Assembly (NCBI GenBank): GCA_964247755.1
Contig: CAXTVX010000011.1
Coordinates: 1-64,000, forward strand
From: Lichenicola sp964247755
Lineage (GTDB): Bacteria; Pseudomonadota; Alphaproteobacteria; Acetobacterales; Acetobacteraceae
DNA length: 64,000 nucleotides
Direction of reading: 5' to 3'
Part shown: piece by piece, positions 1 to 8,828 of the stretch
Layout of the letters: each line of letters starts with the position of its first letter
Numbering within the stretch: the stretch's first letter is position 1
The notes under the pieces: generated by a model
What the model was told of the DNA's origin: nothing
The model's database searches: none
What the model saw: the letters and a program-made list of their open reading frames with translations, nothing else
Position numbers and translations under genes: made by a program

Positions 1-103
1 CGCCAGAAGCATCGTCCACGCCGCACTCGCAGCCCTCGGCGTGGCAGAGGCCGGCAGCCCCATCGTCACCGGCCCCACCGTCACTGGCCTCGCCGGGAGG
101 TGA
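1..103 (+). CDS. C-terminal end of an upstream gene, possibly dxs
   Basis: The reading frame is open from base 2 to the TGA at 101-103 and encodes the last 33 residues of a protein that begins outside the window. The tail reads like the end of an alphaproteobacterial 1-deoxy-D-xylulose-5-phosphate synthase (an IV-x-x-AL-x-AL-G helix followed by a short Pro/Gly tail), and dxs commonly sits directly before tlyA in these bacteria. The stop overlaps the GTG start of tlyA, so the two genes are translationally coupled. The identity rests mainly on synteny. Confidence 0.4.
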   Translation, partial: ARSIVHAALAALGVAEAGSPIVTGPTVTGLAGR

Positions 104-834
104 AGAAGCGGGCGGACCAACTGCTGGTCGAGCGCGGCCTGGTCGAGACCCGGACGCGGGCACAGGCGCTGATCCTGGCCGGACTGGTGTTCAGCGGCGA
201 GACCCGGATCGACAAGGCCGGCGACGCGCTGGCCGATGACGTGCCGCTCTCGCTTCGCGGCCAGGACCACCCGTGGGTCTCGCGCGGCGGGCTGAAGCTG
301 GTGCACGCGCTGGCCCATTTTGCCCTGTCGCCGGACCGGCGGATCTGCCTCGACGTCGGCGCCTCCACCGGCGGCTTCACCGACGTGCTGCTGGCGCATG
401 GTGCTGCAAAGGTCCACGCCGTCGACGTCGGGCATGGCCAGCTCGCCTGGAAGCTGCGCAGCGACCCGCGCGTGGTGGTGCACGAGAAGCTGAACGCCCG
501 CACCCTGACCAGCCACGAGGTTCCCGATCCGGTCGAGGCCCTGGTGTGCGACGCGAGCTTCATCGGGCTGCGCACTGTCCTGCCAGCACCCCTCGCGCTA
601 TGCGCCCCAGGCGCGTGGGCGGTCGTCCTGATCAAGCCGCAGTTCGAGGCGGGACGGGCAGCGGTCGGTGCCCGCGGCGTGGTGCGTGATCCGGCCGTCC
701 ATCAGGAAGTCTGCGACAGCCTGCGGACCTGGTGGGACGGCCTGCCTGGCTGGACCGTGCTGGGGATCGAGCCGAGCCCGATCACCGGCCCGGAAGGCAA
801 CCGAGAGTTCCTCCTGGCGGCGCGCAGGATTTGA
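100..834 (+). CDS. tlyA: TlyA family rRNA (cytidine-2'-O)-methyltransferase
   Basis: TlyA proteins are S-adenosylmethionine-dependent 2'-O-methyltransferases of rRNA, historically called hemolysin A. The 244-residue length is typical. Residues 1-60 form an S4 RNA-binding domain (RADQLLVERGLVETRTRAQA). An FtsJ-like Rossmann domain follows with the SAM loop DVGASTGGFTD near residue 85, then LVCDASFIGLR and LIKPQFEAG, the characteristic TlyA/FtsJ motifs carrying the catalytic Asp and Lys. GTG at 100 is chosen because it opens the S4 domain and overlaps the preceding stop by two bases. Family assignment is secure; the exact target cytidine is not visible. Confidence 0.93.
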   Translation: MKKRADQLLVERGLVETRTRAQALILAGLVFSGETRIDKAGDALADDVPLSLRGQDHPWVSRGGLKLVHALAHFALSPDRRICLDVGASTGGFTDVLLAHGAAKVHAVDVGHGQLAWKLRSDPRVVVHEKLNARTLTSHEVPDPVEALVCDASFIGLRTVLPAPLALCAPGAWAVVLIKPQFEAGRAAVGARGVVRDPAVHQEVCDSLRTWWDGLPGWTVLGIEPSPITGPEGNREFLLAARRI

Positions 835-841
835 ACACCGT

Positions 842-985
842 TCAGATATGACCGGCCTGCTGCAGGTCGTGGTGCGACACCTCGGCCAGGAGTTCCCATA
901 CCCGCGCCGGCTCCATCGGCACGTCGAGGTCGTTCAGCAGGTGGTCGAGCTCGGCCAGCTTCGCACGGTATTCCTGGTCGTTCAT
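842..985 (-). CDS. Small conserved acidic protein (47 aa)
   Basis: This short minus-strand frame runs from ATG at 985 to TGA at 842, just past the end of tlyA. GGAG lies seven bases before the ATG. The product is helical, starts MNDQEYRAKLAELDHLLND and ends SHHDLQQAGHI. I recall similar short proteins with a DLDVPMEPARVWELL-like core annotated as hypothetical in Acetobacteraceae and relatives. It diverges from rlmN across a 126-bp gap that is less GC-rich than its surroundings and probably holds both promoters. No function can be assigned; the ribosome binding site and amino acid composition support a real gene. Confidence 0.6.
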   Translation of the reverse strand: MNDQEYRAKLAELDHLLNDLDVPMEPARVWELLAEVSHHDLQQAGHI

Positions 986-1111
986 TGCCGAGCTCCGTCC
1001 GGTGTCCACCACGATGCCGGCTTCATCATGATGGCGAACGTGGCGCCAATGTGACACGTTCTTATGAATAGGTTGCCAACGCCGTCGCTCGCGTCGAGTT
1101 GATCGACGGCC

Positions 1112-2362
1112 ATGCAGCCCTTGTCCCAGGCGACCCTCGCGCCATCTGCACTGCCTGTCGCTGCCGGACCCGCCATGACCCTCAACTCTGCTTCGCATGA
1201 CGACCACGACCTGTCCGCGTCGGAGCGGGACCGCATCCTGGCCAAGGCCGCCCTGTTCGCCCCGCCGGCGCCGGTGCTGCCGGACGGGCGGCGCGAGATC
1301 GTCGGCCTGTCGCGTGAGGAGCTGACCGAGGCGCTGGTGGCGATCGGCGAGAAGCCGTTCCGCACTAAGCAGCTCTGGCACTGGGTCTACCACCAGGGCG
1401 TCACCGACTTCGCCGCCATGAGCACGCTGGCCAGGCCGTTGCAGGAGAAGCTCGCCGCCCGGTTCGTGGTCGGCCGCCCGGAGGCCGCGGTGGTGCAGAC
1501 CGCCGCCGACGAGACGCGGAAATTCCTGTTCCGCTTCCGCGACGGCCAGGAAGCCGAGACCGTCTACATCCCCGACCGCCGCGAGGACCGGGGCGCGGTA
1601 TGCATCTCCTCCCAGGTCGGCTGCACCCTGTCCTGCCGCTTCTGCCACACCGGCACGCAGCGCCTGGCCCGCAACCTGGGTCCGGCCGAGATCGTCGGCC
1701 AGTTCATGGCCGCGCGCGACAGCTACGGCGAGTGGCCGAGCCCGCACGGCGACACGCCGCGCCTGTTGTCCACGATCGTGCTGATGGGCATGGGCGAGCC
1801 GCTGTACAATTACGAGAACGTCGCCCGCGCGATGCGCATCGTCATGGACGGCGAGGGCATCGGCCTGTCGCGCCGGCGCATCACGCTGTCGACCTCCGGC
1901 GTGGTGCCGATGATGGACCGCTGCGGCGCAGAGCTCGGCGTCAACCTGGCGGTCAGCCTGCACGCGGTGACCGACGAGCTGCGCGACGAGATCGTGCCGC
2001 TGAACCGCAAGTATCCCCTCGCCGAGCTGATCGCCGCCTGCCGTCGCTACCCGGCCGCCTCCAACGCGCGCCGCATCACCTTCGAGTACGTGATGCTCGA
2101 CGGGGTGAACGACAGCGAGGCGGAAGCGCGCGCGCTGGTGCGGCTGATCGCCGGCATCCCGGCCAAGGTGAACCTGATCCCGTTCAACCCGTGGCCAGGC
2201 AGCCAGTACCGGCCCTCGACCCGGCAGCGGCTGGCGCGGTTTGCCGAGATTGTGACGCAGGCCGGCTTCGCCTCACCGATCCGCACCCCGCGCGGCCAGG
2301 ACATCCTCGCCGCCTGCGGCCAGCTGCGCACCGAGAGCAGGCGGGAGCGGCCGGCGGCCTGA
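1112..2362 (+). CDS. rlmN: 23S rRNA (adenine(2503)-C2)-methyltransferase RlmN
   Basis: RlmN is a radical-SAM enzyme that methylates A2503 of 23S rRNA and A37 of some tRNAs in the cytoplasm. The 4Fe-4S motif CTLSCRFC is at residues 171-178. Other family landmarks are LWHWVYHQGVTDF near the N-terminus, VCISSQVGC just before the cluster, LMGMGEPLYNYENV, ITLSTSGVVP, and a C-terminal RTPRGQDILAACGQL that carries the second catalytic Cys used for the mRNA-cysteine mechanism. ATG 1112 gives 416 residues; ATG 1175 (MTLNSASHDD) would give 395 and is also plausible, since the first 21 residues are not conserved family sequence. Confidence 0.96.
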   Translation: MQPLSQATLAPSALPVAAGPAMTLNSASHDDHDLSASERDRILAKAALFAPPAPVLPDGRREIVGLSREELTEALVAIGEKPFRTKQLWHWVYHQGVTDFAAMSTLARPLQEKLAARFVVGRPEAAVVQTAADETRKFLFRFRDGQEAETVYIPDRREDRGAVCISSQVGCTLSCRFCHTGTQRLARNLGPAEIVGQFMAARDSYGEWPSPHGDTPRLLSTIVLMGMGEPLYNYENVARAMRIVMDGEGIGLSRRRITLSTSGVVPMMDRCGAELGVNLAVSLHAVTDELRDEIVPLNRKYPLAELIAACRRYPAASNARRITFEYVMLDGVNDSEAEARALVRLIAGIPAKVNLIPFNPWPGSQYRPSTRQRLARFAEIVTQAGFASPIRTPRGQDILAACGQLRTESRRERPAA

Positions 2363-2425
2363 GCCAGGAGGAACCCCCTGCCCGTCCGGCACGTCTCCAC
2401 CCGGAGCGCAGGAGGCTCTTCCGCC

Positions 2426-2647
2426 ATGGCAGACCACGGACAGACGACCGGCAACGTCCCGGTCGAAGGCATCGATCCGGGCGGCACGCACAAGGCGCCG
2501 GGCGGAAACGCCCTGAAGAAGGGCCCGGGCGACCATCCGGGCGCTGCCCCTCCGGTGGAAAGCGGCGACCGCAACACCGCCCCCAATCCCGACATCCACG
2601 ACGACGACCACGCCGGACACGGCAGCCACGAGCACCGCTCTGTCTGA
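2426..2647 (+). CDS. Small hydrophilic, probably disordered protein
   Basis: A 73-residue frame with ATG at 2426, preceded by a purine-rich CAGGAGG at 2409-2415. The product is rich in Gly, His, Asp and Pro, ends DDDHAGHGSHEHRSV, and has no hydrophobic segment or recognisable domain. The His/Asp-rich tail could bind metal, but that is inference. It fills the gap between rlmN and the acyl-CoA dehydrogenase gene on the same strand. It may be a conserved hypothetical or a chance frame in GC-rich DNA. Confidence 0.45.
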   Translation: MADHGQTTGNVPVEGIDPGGTHKAPGGNALKKGPGDHPGAAPPVESGDRNTAPNPDIHDDDHAGHGSHEHRSV

Positions 2648-2666
2648 GCCGGCCCTGTTCGACCGG

Positions 2667-3755
2667 TTGCGCGCAGCGCTGCCGGAGATCGAGGACGAAG
2701 CCGGACGCTGCGACCGCGACGGAGCGTTCCCGGAGCGCGGCATCGCGCTGCTTCGCGAGGCGGGCGTCCTGTCGGCACCTTTGCCGGCCGTGACCGGCGG
2801 GCTTGGGCTCGGCACCGAGCCCGCCGGCGCCCTCGGAATGCTGCGACTGCTCCGCCTGGTCGGTGCTGCCAACCTGTCGCTCGGGCGACTGTTCGAGGGC
2901 CACGTCAACGCCCTGAAGCTGCTCGTGCGCTACGGCAGCACGGCCCAGGTGCAGGACGCGGCCCTCGCGGTCCGCGATGGGGCGCTGTTCGGGATCTGGG
3001 TCACCGAGGGTCCCGACGGGCTGCACTACATCCAGGACGCGCCGGACGGTCCGCTCCGGCTCGACGGCGCCAAGCTGTTCGCGTCCGGTGCGGCGCAGGT
3101 GACCCACCCACTGGTCACCGCATGCTCGCCGGCGGGTGACACCCGGATGATGGTGGTGCCGCTCGGACACGAACGGGCCGCGAGCGCCATGCCGGCCTCG
3201 CTGTCCGGCATGCGCGGCGCCTGCACCGGGCGGCACGACTTTTCCGGCCTGGTCCGGCCGGCGGACGTGCTGGTTGGCGCGCCCGGCGACTACCTCAGGC
3301 AGCCCGAGTTCTCCGCCGGCGCCTGGCGCGGCATGGCGGTGGCGCTGGGCGGACTCGACCGGCTCCTGTCGCTGTTCTGCGCCGGGCTCGCCGCCCGTGG
3401 CCGCGACGGCAACCCGCACCAGCAGGTGCGGATCGGCGAGGCGTTGATCGCGCAGGAAACGGCAGCGCTCTGGACCCGCAAGGCGGCGCTGGTGGCGGAA
3501 AGCGACCGGTTCGAGCCGGGCGACGTCGCGGCCACTGTCAACCTGGCGCGGATCGCCTGCGAAACGGCGGGGCTCGACGTGATCCGCCTGGTGCAGCGCG
3601 GGCTCGGCCTGTCGGCGTTCCTGTCCGGCAGCCCGGTCGAGCGGGTGCTGCGCGACCTGGCCACCTACCTGCGGCAGCCGGCGCCGGACGAGACCCTGGT
3701 CGAGGGTGCCGCCTGGTTCGCCGGACGCACCCTGCCGGACCCGGACGCCGCATGA
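2667..3755 (+). CDS. Acyl-CoA dehydrogenase family protein
   Basis: A 362-residue flavoprotein-like sequence of the acyl-CoA dehydrogenase superfamily. The helical N-terminal domain includes PAVTGGLGLG and LGRLFEGHVNALKLLVRYG. A middle beta domain (FGIWVTEGPDGLHY, LRLDGAKLFASGA) and a C-terminal helical bundle follow. The annotated start is a TTG at 2667; no upstream ATG or GTG is in frame, and a slightly longer form from a CTG at 2640 is possible. It overlaps the PIG-L gene by four bases (ATGA) and belongs to a conserved trio with it and the methyltransferase. The substrate is unknown; in this context it may act on a glycoconjugate-linked acyl or amine group rather than in fatty acid oxidation. 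Confidence 0.8.
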   Translation: MRAALPEIEDEAGRCDRDGAFPERGIALLREAGVLSAPLPAVTGGLGLGTEPAGALGMLRLLRLVGAANLSLGRLFEGHVNALKLLVRYGSTAQVQDAALAVRDGALFGIWVTEGPDGLHYIQDAPDGPLRLDGAKLFASGAAQVTHPLVTACSPAGDTRMMVVPLGHERAASAMPASLSGMRGACTGRHDFSGLVRPADVLVGAPGDYLRQPEFSAGAWRGMAVALGGLDRLLSLFCAGLAARGRDGNPHQQVRIGEALIAQETAALWTRKAALVAESDRFEPGDVAATVNLARIACETAGLDVIRLVQRGLGLSAFLSGSPVERVLRDLATYLRQPAPDETLVEGAAWFAGRTLPDPDAA

Positions 3756-4489
3756 TCGGGCGTCCGGCGGGCGCGCTGCATGACGGGTTCCGGGCGCTGC
3801 CGGTCGCCCCGCTGGACCGGATCATGCCTGGCACCGCCCTGGTGCTGGCGCCGCATCCCGACGACGAAAGCCTCGGCTGCGGCGGGCTGATCGCCGAGGC
3901 CTGCCTGGCCGGCCGGCCGCCGCTGGTGGTGGTCGCGACCGACGGCGCCGGCTCGCATCCGAACTCGGCCACCTGGCCGGCAGCGCGGCTGCGGGAGCGC
4001 CGCGAAGCGGAAACCCGGGACGCGGTCGCCTGCCTCGGCCTGCCGCCCGACCGCCTCGCCTTTCTCCGCCTGCCCGACACCCGCGCCCCGCGCGAGGGGC
4101 CGGCGTTCGAGCAGGCGGTGGACCGGCTGGCCGCCCTCGCCGCCTCCCACCGTTGCGACACGATCCTGGCGCCCTGGCGGCACGACCCGCATTGCGACCA
4201 CGAGGCGGCCTGGCTCATGGCGGATGCCCTGGCGGCACGGCGCGGGCAGCGCCTGCTGGCCTACCCTGTCTGGGGCTGGCTGATCCCGCCGGACACGATG
4301 CTCGACGCGCCCGCGCCCGAGGGCTGGCGGCTGCCGATCGCGGCCCACCTTCCGGCCAAGGCCCGGGCGATCCGGTCGCACCAGACCCAGTACGGCACGC
4401 TGATCGACGACGATCCGGACGGGTTCCGCCTGCCGCCGGCGCTGTTGTCGGTGTTCGAGGCGCCATTCGAGGTGTTCCTGTCGTCATGA
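3752..4489 (+). CDS. PIG-L family N-acetylglucosaminyl deacetylase
   Basis: PIG-L/LmbE proteins are zinc-dependent hydrolases that remove N-acetyl groups from GlcNAc-containing substrates. The signature PHPDDESLGCGG appears near residue 33 and supplies the Asp and His ligands. RLRERREAETRDAVACLG is the conserved helix, and PWRHDPHCDHEAA carries the second metal-binding HxxDH region. The length of 245 is usual. Both ends overlap neighbours by an ATGA (3752-3755 and 4486-4489), so the three genes are almost certainly co-translated. Function by family is secure; the substrate is not known. Confidence 0.9.
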   Translation: MIGRPAGALHDGFRALPVAPLDRIMPGTALVLAPHPDDESLGCGGLIAEACLAGRPPLVVVATDGAGSHPNSATWPAARLRERREAETRDAVACLGLPPDRLAFLRLPDTRAPREGPAFEQAVDRLAALAASHRCDTILAPWRHDPHCDHEAAWLMADALAARRGQRLLAYPVWGWLIPPDTMLDAPAPEGWRLPIAAHLPAKARAIRSHQTQYGTLIDDDPDGFRLPPALLSVFEAPFEVFLSS

Positions 4490-5070
4490 CCGGGCCGAGC
4501 TGGCCCGCCGACGTGTTCGAGCGGATCTACGCCGAGCGTGCCGATCCCTGGGAGTTCGAGAGCAGTCCGTACGAGCGCGCCAAGTACGCCGACACCCTGT
4601 CGGCCCTCGACGGCCGCCGCTATCGCAACGGGGTGGAGCTGGGCTGCTCGATCGGGGTGATGACCGAGGCGCTGGCGGCACGCTGCGATGCCCTGCTGGC
4701 GATCGACATCAGTGACACTGCGCTGGCGCGCGCCCGGACCCGCTGCGCGGCGCTGCCGGGCGTGCGCTTCGCGCAGGCCGCACTGCCGGACGGGCTGCCG
4801 GCATTTCCTCCGGGATCCTGCGACCTGCTGGTGCTGTCGGAGTTGCTCTACTTCCTGAGCCCGGGCGATGTCGACCGGCTGATGTCCGGGGTGCTGGCCG
4901 CCGCCGCGCCGGACGCCACGATCCTGCTGGTGAACTGGACCGGGCCCACCAACACGCCGTGCACCGGCGACGAGGCGGCGGAGCGCGCCCGCGCCTGCTG
5001 CGCCGGCGCCGGCCGTCGCGTATCGGAACCGCTCCGGCGCGACGGCTACCGGATCGACCGGATCGGCTGA
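4486..5070 (+). CDS. SAM-dependent methyltransferase, NodS-like
   Basis: A 194-residue class I methyltransferase. Motif I is GVELGCSIGVMTEALA, followed by LLAIDISDTALARAR with the acidic residue that binds the ribose, and LLVLSELLYFLSPGDV as motif IV. The opening FERIYAERADPWEFESSPYER is typical of NodS-like enzymes, which N-methylate a deacetylated glucosamine in Nod factors. ATG at 4486 is chosen because it overlaps the PIG-L stop; longer in-frame extension runs back through the deacetylase gene and is a shadow. Following a deacetylase, N-methylation of the freed amine is an attractive but unproven role. Confidence 0.88.
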   Translation: MTGPSWPADVFERIYAERADPWEFESSPYERAKYADTLSALDGRRYRNGVELGCSIGVMTEALAARCDALLAIDISDTALARARTRCAALPGVRFAQAALPDGLPAFPPGSCDLLVLSELLYFLSPGDVDRLMSGVLAAAAPDATILLVNWTGPTNTPCTGDEAAERARACCAGAGRRVSEPLRRDGYRIDRIG

Positions 5071-5110
5071 GCGCCGGTTCCCTCGACCTCCTGCCTGGCA
5101 GCGCGCCCGC

Positions 5111-6313
5111 TCATCCCGGGCCCGGCCATGTTCCCCTCGCATCGCCAGCCGGCGCACCGTGCGGACCGGTGCGGGCCGCCTGGCCGGGGGGGGCCATCGC
5201 CCTGGAGGACCTCGCCCTGGCCGCGTGCTCCAGCCGGCGGATGATCCGGGCAGCCTCGTCGTGGTGCCGCGCGAGCTCGGCACGACGGACCGGGTGCCGG
5301 CGCAGCGACACGCTTTCTGCCTCGACACGAGCCCAGGCGGTGCCGAAACACGGTTCCTCCAGCCACCGCCCGACCAGATCCGGCGGCAGCGAGATCCGGA
5401 CGGCGTAGGCGGACAGCGCTGCGGCATCGGGCAGACCGGCAAGACGGGCATCCCGGAGGACGCGCAGGGCCGCGCGCGCTTCCGCACGTCGGAGGCAGTC
5501 CCCGGCCGGCTCCAGGCTGTCGTCGAGCATCTCGTCCTGTCGCAGCACGCGCCGGGCGATGGTCTCTGCCATGCCGCCGGGCGCCCGGCCGACGCTGCGC
5601 CCCGACACCGTCACCACCACGTCTGGGGCGTGGCGGATCCGTCGGTCGGCGCGCCGCAGCGCGTGCAGGAAGCCGCGATCCTCGCCCGACGGCAGCGCCG
5701 GCACGCCGCCCACCAGGGCGGAAGCGGCTGCGGTGACGGCGATGCTGGCGCCGGAATGTTCGACGTGGCGCGGCCAGGGATCGGCCGGATCGGGATCGAC
5801 CAGATGGTGGATCCGGTCGAGCAGGGTGGCGTAGGCGACCTCGGCGTCGTCGTCGCGGTGCAGATGCGCCGGGATCGCGAGCGCCTCGACCGGGTCGATC
5901 TCCGCGCGTCCGCACACCACGTCGGCGCCCTGCGCCAGGGCCCGGAGGTTGGCGGCGAGCCAGTCCGGCCGTGCCACGCCGTCGGCGTCGCTGGTGAACA
6001 GGATGCCGTCCGGACCGGCCAGGCGGGCCGCGATCTCCATCGCCTCGCGACGCGCCGTGCCGGCATGCGCGAAGGCGCGGGGATACAACCGCTCGACGCA
6101 GCACAGCTCGAACGGCAGTTGCGGTGCGACCTCGCGGGCACGGGCGGCAGTGTCGTCGGTGCAGTTGTTGAGCAGCAGCACGACGTGGTCGAGCGTCGCC
6201 TGCTCCTGCGCGCCCAGCGCCTGCAGGCAGGCGACGATGCGGTCCGCCTCGTCGCGCGCCGGAATCGCGACGACGAGCGGGCAGGCGAGGAGGCGGTCGA
6301 CACTCGGCACCAA
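5111..6313 (-). CDS. Glycosyltransferase family 2
   Basis: A 400-residue GT-A fold transferase with VVAIPARDEADRIVACLQAL at the N-terminus, the nucleotide-binding VVLLLNNCTDDT, and the metal-binding LFTSDADGVARPDW. The C-terminal 130 residues are helical and not clearly part of the catalytic domain. The start is TTG at 6313 or GTG at 6310; no ATG is available. It converges on the acyl-CoA dehydrogenase/PIG-L/methyltransferase trio, and I recall a GT2 accompanying this trio in other proteobacteria, which suggests one pathway building or modifying a small glycan or glycolipid. Donor and acceptor are unknown. Confidence 0.85.
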   Translation of the reverse strand: MVPSVDRLLACPLVVAIPARDEADRIVACLQALGAQEQATLDHVVLLLNNCTDDTAARAREVAPQLPFELCCVERLYPRAFAHAGTARREAMEIAARLAGPDGILFTSDADGVARPDWLAANLRALAQGADVVCGRAEIDPVEALAIPAHLHRDDDAEVAYATLLDRIHHLVDPDPADPWPRHVEHSGASIAVTAAASALVGGVPALPSGEDRGFLHALRRADRRIRHAPDVVVTVSGRSVGRAPGGMAETIARRVLRQDEMLDDSLEPAGDCLRRAEARAALRVLRDARLAGLPDAAALSAYAVRISLPPDLVGRWLEEPCFGTAWARVEAESVSLRRHPVRRAELARHHDEAARIIRRLEHAARARSSRAMAPPGQAARTGPHGAPAGDARGTWPGPG

Positions 6314-6510
6314 CGATCCCGATCTGCGAGAGCGTCCGGACCGGCGCGCTTCGTTGCAGCAACGACCGGATCGGAGCGCCGGTTCCGGCCGGTGCCGCTT
6401 TTCCGCCCCGGGCCTCGCCCTCGCGACGCCTTTTCCGGCCGGGGCGCGGATGCTACGGGACCAGCACCGGTTTGGGCGACGCAGCGCCCGCCGAGCCCGA
6501 GGACGCCCGC

Positions 6511-7740
6511 ATGGCCGCCAGGAACGTCAAGAAGGTCGTGCTCGCCTATTCCGGCGGCCTCGACACCAGCGTGATCCTGCGCTGGCTGCAGCTGACCTAC
6601 CGTTGCGAGGTGGTGACCTTCACCGCCGATCTCGGCCAGGGCGAGGAGCTGGAGCCGGCTCGCGCCAAGGCCGAGCTGTTCGGGGTGAAGGAGATCTTTG
6701 TCGACGACCTGCGCGACACCTTCGTGCGCGACTTCGTGTTCCCGATGTTCCGCGCCAACACCCTCTACGAGGGCCAGTACCTGCTGGGCACCTCCATCGC
6801 GCGGCCCCTGATCGCGCAGCGGCAGATCGAGATCGCCGAGATGGTGGGCGCCGACGCGGTCGCGCACGGCGCCACCGGAAAGGGCAACGACCAGGTGCGG
6901 TTCGAGCTCTCCTACTACGCGCTGAAGCCGGACGTGACGGTGATCGCGCCGTGGCGCGAATGGGACCTGACCTCGCGCACCCGGCTGCTGGCGTTCGCGG
7001 AGGAGAACCAGATCCCGATCAGCCGCGACAAGCGCGGCGAGGCGCCGTTCTCGGTGGATGCCAACCTCCTGCACTCGTCGTCGGAGGGCAAGATCCTGGA
7101 GGATCCCGCCCTGCCGCCGGACGAGAGCGTGTTCCAGCGCACCATCAGCCCGGAGGCCGCCCCGGACGTCGCCACCGAGATCGCGTTGGACTTCGCCGGC
7201 GGAGACCTGGTGGCGGTCGATGGCGAGGCGCTCGGGCCGGCAGCACTGCTGGCGCGCCTGAACGAGCTCGGCCGCGCCAACGGCATCGGCCGGCTGGACC
7301 TGGTGGAGAACCGGTACGTCGGCATGAAGTCGCGCGGCATCTACGAGACGCCGGGCGGGACCATCCTGTTGCAGGCGCACCGGGCGATGGAAAGCATCAC
7401 GCTGGACCGGGAAGCCGGCCACCTCAAGGACAGCCTGATGCCGCGCTACGCCGAGCTGATCTACAACGGGTTCTGGTTCAGCCCGGAGCGCCGGATGCTG
7501 CAGGCGCTGATCGATGCCAGCCAGAACAGCGTCACCGGCCGGGTCAGGCTGAAGCTCTACAAGGGCAACGTGATCGTGGTCGGGCGTGACAGCCCGCACA
7601 GCCTGTACGACACCCGCGTGGTCACCTTCGAGGAGGACGAAGGCGCCTACGACCAGGTCGACGCGCAGGGCTTCATCAAGCTGAACGCCCTGCGGCTGCG
7701 CCTCGGTGCCGCGATCGGACGCAAGGGCGGCACGCTTTGA
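6511..7740 (+). CDS. argG: Argininosuccinate synthase
   Basis: ArgG condenses citrulline and aspartate with ATP in arginine biosynthesis. The N-type ATP pyrophosphatase loop AYSGGLDTSVI lies close to the start. GTSIARPLIAQ, AHGATGKGNDQVRFE and LVENRYVGMKSRGIYETPGG are ArgG signatures. ATG at 6511 is preferred over an upstream TTG at 6472 because GAGGA sits seven bases before it and the resulting 409 residues match the family. The gene stands alone, head-to-head with the GT2 gene. Confidence 0.97.
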   Translation: MAARNVKKVVLAYSGGLDTSVILRWLQLTYRCEVVTFTADLGQGEELEPARAKAELFGVKEIFVDDLRDTFVRDFVFPMFRANTLYEGQYLLGTSIARPLIAQRQIEIAEMVGADAVAHGATGKGNDQVRFELSYYALKPDVTVIAPWREWDLTSRTRLLAFAEENQIPISRDKRGEAPFSVDANLLHSSSEGKILEDPALPPDESVFQRTISPEAAPDVATEIALDFAGGDLVAVDGEALGPAALLARLNELGRANGIGRLDLVENRYVGMKSRGIYETPGGTILLQAHRAMESITLDREAGHLKDSLMPRYAELIYNGFWFSPERRMLQALIDASQNSVTGRVRLKLYKGNVIVVGRDSPHSLYDTRVVTFEEDEGAYDQVDAQGFIKLNALRLRLGAAIGRKGGTL

Positions 7741-7816
7741 GTTCGGCCGGGCTGGACCTCATCACCCGGTCGCCGGCGCGCCCGGCCATGCCCGTCCGCC
7801 GCTCCGGCGCACCGGG

Positions 7817-8227
7817 TCACCCCGCCGGCGTCGGCTCGACCGTTCCGGCCGTGACCGCCAAGCGCGGCGCCGGCACGTGCTCCGCCTGACGCGCGGCGGG
7901 CGCCGAACGCCCGTCCGCCTGGCCGTGCACGCAGTGGCGCACCGTCCGGCAGTGGTCGTCCGCGCAGGCAGCCCACTGGGGAAGCGGGTCGGCCAGGAGC
8001 GGACGCGCCTCCTGCTGCCTGAGCTGGCGCAGGCTCCTGGTCGGGGCCAGCGGACCGATCCCCGACATCGGCAGGCCGCCAGCCGCCGGCACGGCATCGA
8101 GCAGCAACGCCGCCAGCCGCTCGGCGCCGTCCCGCGACGTGGTCCAGCCGCGTGCGGGGCCGGCGGCCGCGTCGAGGAAGCGGGCGATCGTGTCGATCAT
8201 GATGGCGCGGTCATCAGCCGCAGGCAT
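7817..8227 (-). CDS. Hypothetical protein (136 aa)
   Basis: The frame on the minus strand opens with MPAADDRAIMIDTIARFLDA from ATG at 8227, with GGGGAG six bases upstream. A second ATG at 8233 lies too close to that ribosome binding site. The N-terminal half is predicted helical, with a Ser/Pro-poor WTTSRDGAERLAALLLD stretch; the C-terminal half has several Cys and His (WAACADDHCRTVRHCVHG). No family is recognised. The Cys/His pattern is suggestive of metal binding only. The gene converges with argG. Confidence 0.5.
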   Translation of the reverse strand: MPAADDRAIMIDTIARFLDAAAGPARGWTTSRDGAERLAALLLDAVPAAGGLPMSGIGPLAPTRSLRQLRQQEARPLLADPLPQWAACADDHCRTVRHCVHGQADGRSAPAARQAEHVPAPRLAVTAGTVEPTPAG

Positions 8228-8297
8228 GGTCATCTCCCCAACTCCTCCCGTCCGGCCTCGGCGCCGGAACCATGGCACCATCCGGAATAACGGAGTG

Positions 8298-8738
8298 TTA
8301 ACGCTGGTTCAAGCTGTCCTGCTGCATCCCGTCGCGCAGGATCCGCTTGGCCATGTCCAGTACCCTCGGCATGGTGTCGTTGTAGAACGAGATCAGCCGC
8401 ATGGTCGGCCTGATGCCGCCGTCCGGGGCGCCGTCCACCGCGACCAGGTGGACGGCCCGCAGCGTGTCCAGCGCCTGCGCCACCACCTCCGCGTCCCAGC
8501 GCGGCTCCAGGTCCTTCTGGTATTCGGCCAGGGCGCGGATGTGCCCTTCGGCGAAGAACAGGCAGATCGACCGCATCAGCTCGTCGCGCAACGGGTCGGG
8601 CCGGTAGTGGGCACCCATCAGCACGGCGAGCGCCTCCTCGCGGCTTTCCATGAACCAGTGCAGCAGGCGAAGCGAGATCGCCGCATCGCGGCTCAGCGAG
8701 TTGTCGTTCGCCGCCTGCAGGTCGTCGTAGGCCACCAT
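8298..8738 (-). CDS. Conserved hypothetical protein (146 aa)
   Basis: A soluble, mostly helical protein of 146 residues beginning MVAYDDLQAANDNSLSRDAA. Conserved-looking segments are RLLHWFMESREEALAVLMGAH and LMRSICLFFAEGHIRALAEYQ, and it ends with a long amphipathic helix, MRLISFYNDTMPRVLDMAKRI. There is no signal peptide, membrane segment or known motif. Codon and amino acid composition look genuine. It is followed on the same strand by the 136-aa hypothetical gene after a 70-bp gap, and they could share a transcript. Function unknown. Confidence 0.65.
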   Translation of the reverse strand: MVAYDDLQAANDNSLSRDAAISLRLLHWFMESREEALAVLMGAHYRPDPLRDELMRSICLFFAEGHIRALAEYQKDLEPRWDAEVVAQALDTLRAVHLVAVDGAPDGGIRPTMRLISFYNDTMPRVLDMAKRILRDGMQQDSLNQR

Positions 8739-8828
8739 GGATCATCTTCGAGTCCCGGGAGGCCCTAGTTCTCGGCGGTCCGTGTTTCGCTACATAGTAA
8801 AGTCCCCGTGACAGAGACGGAGACCGCC

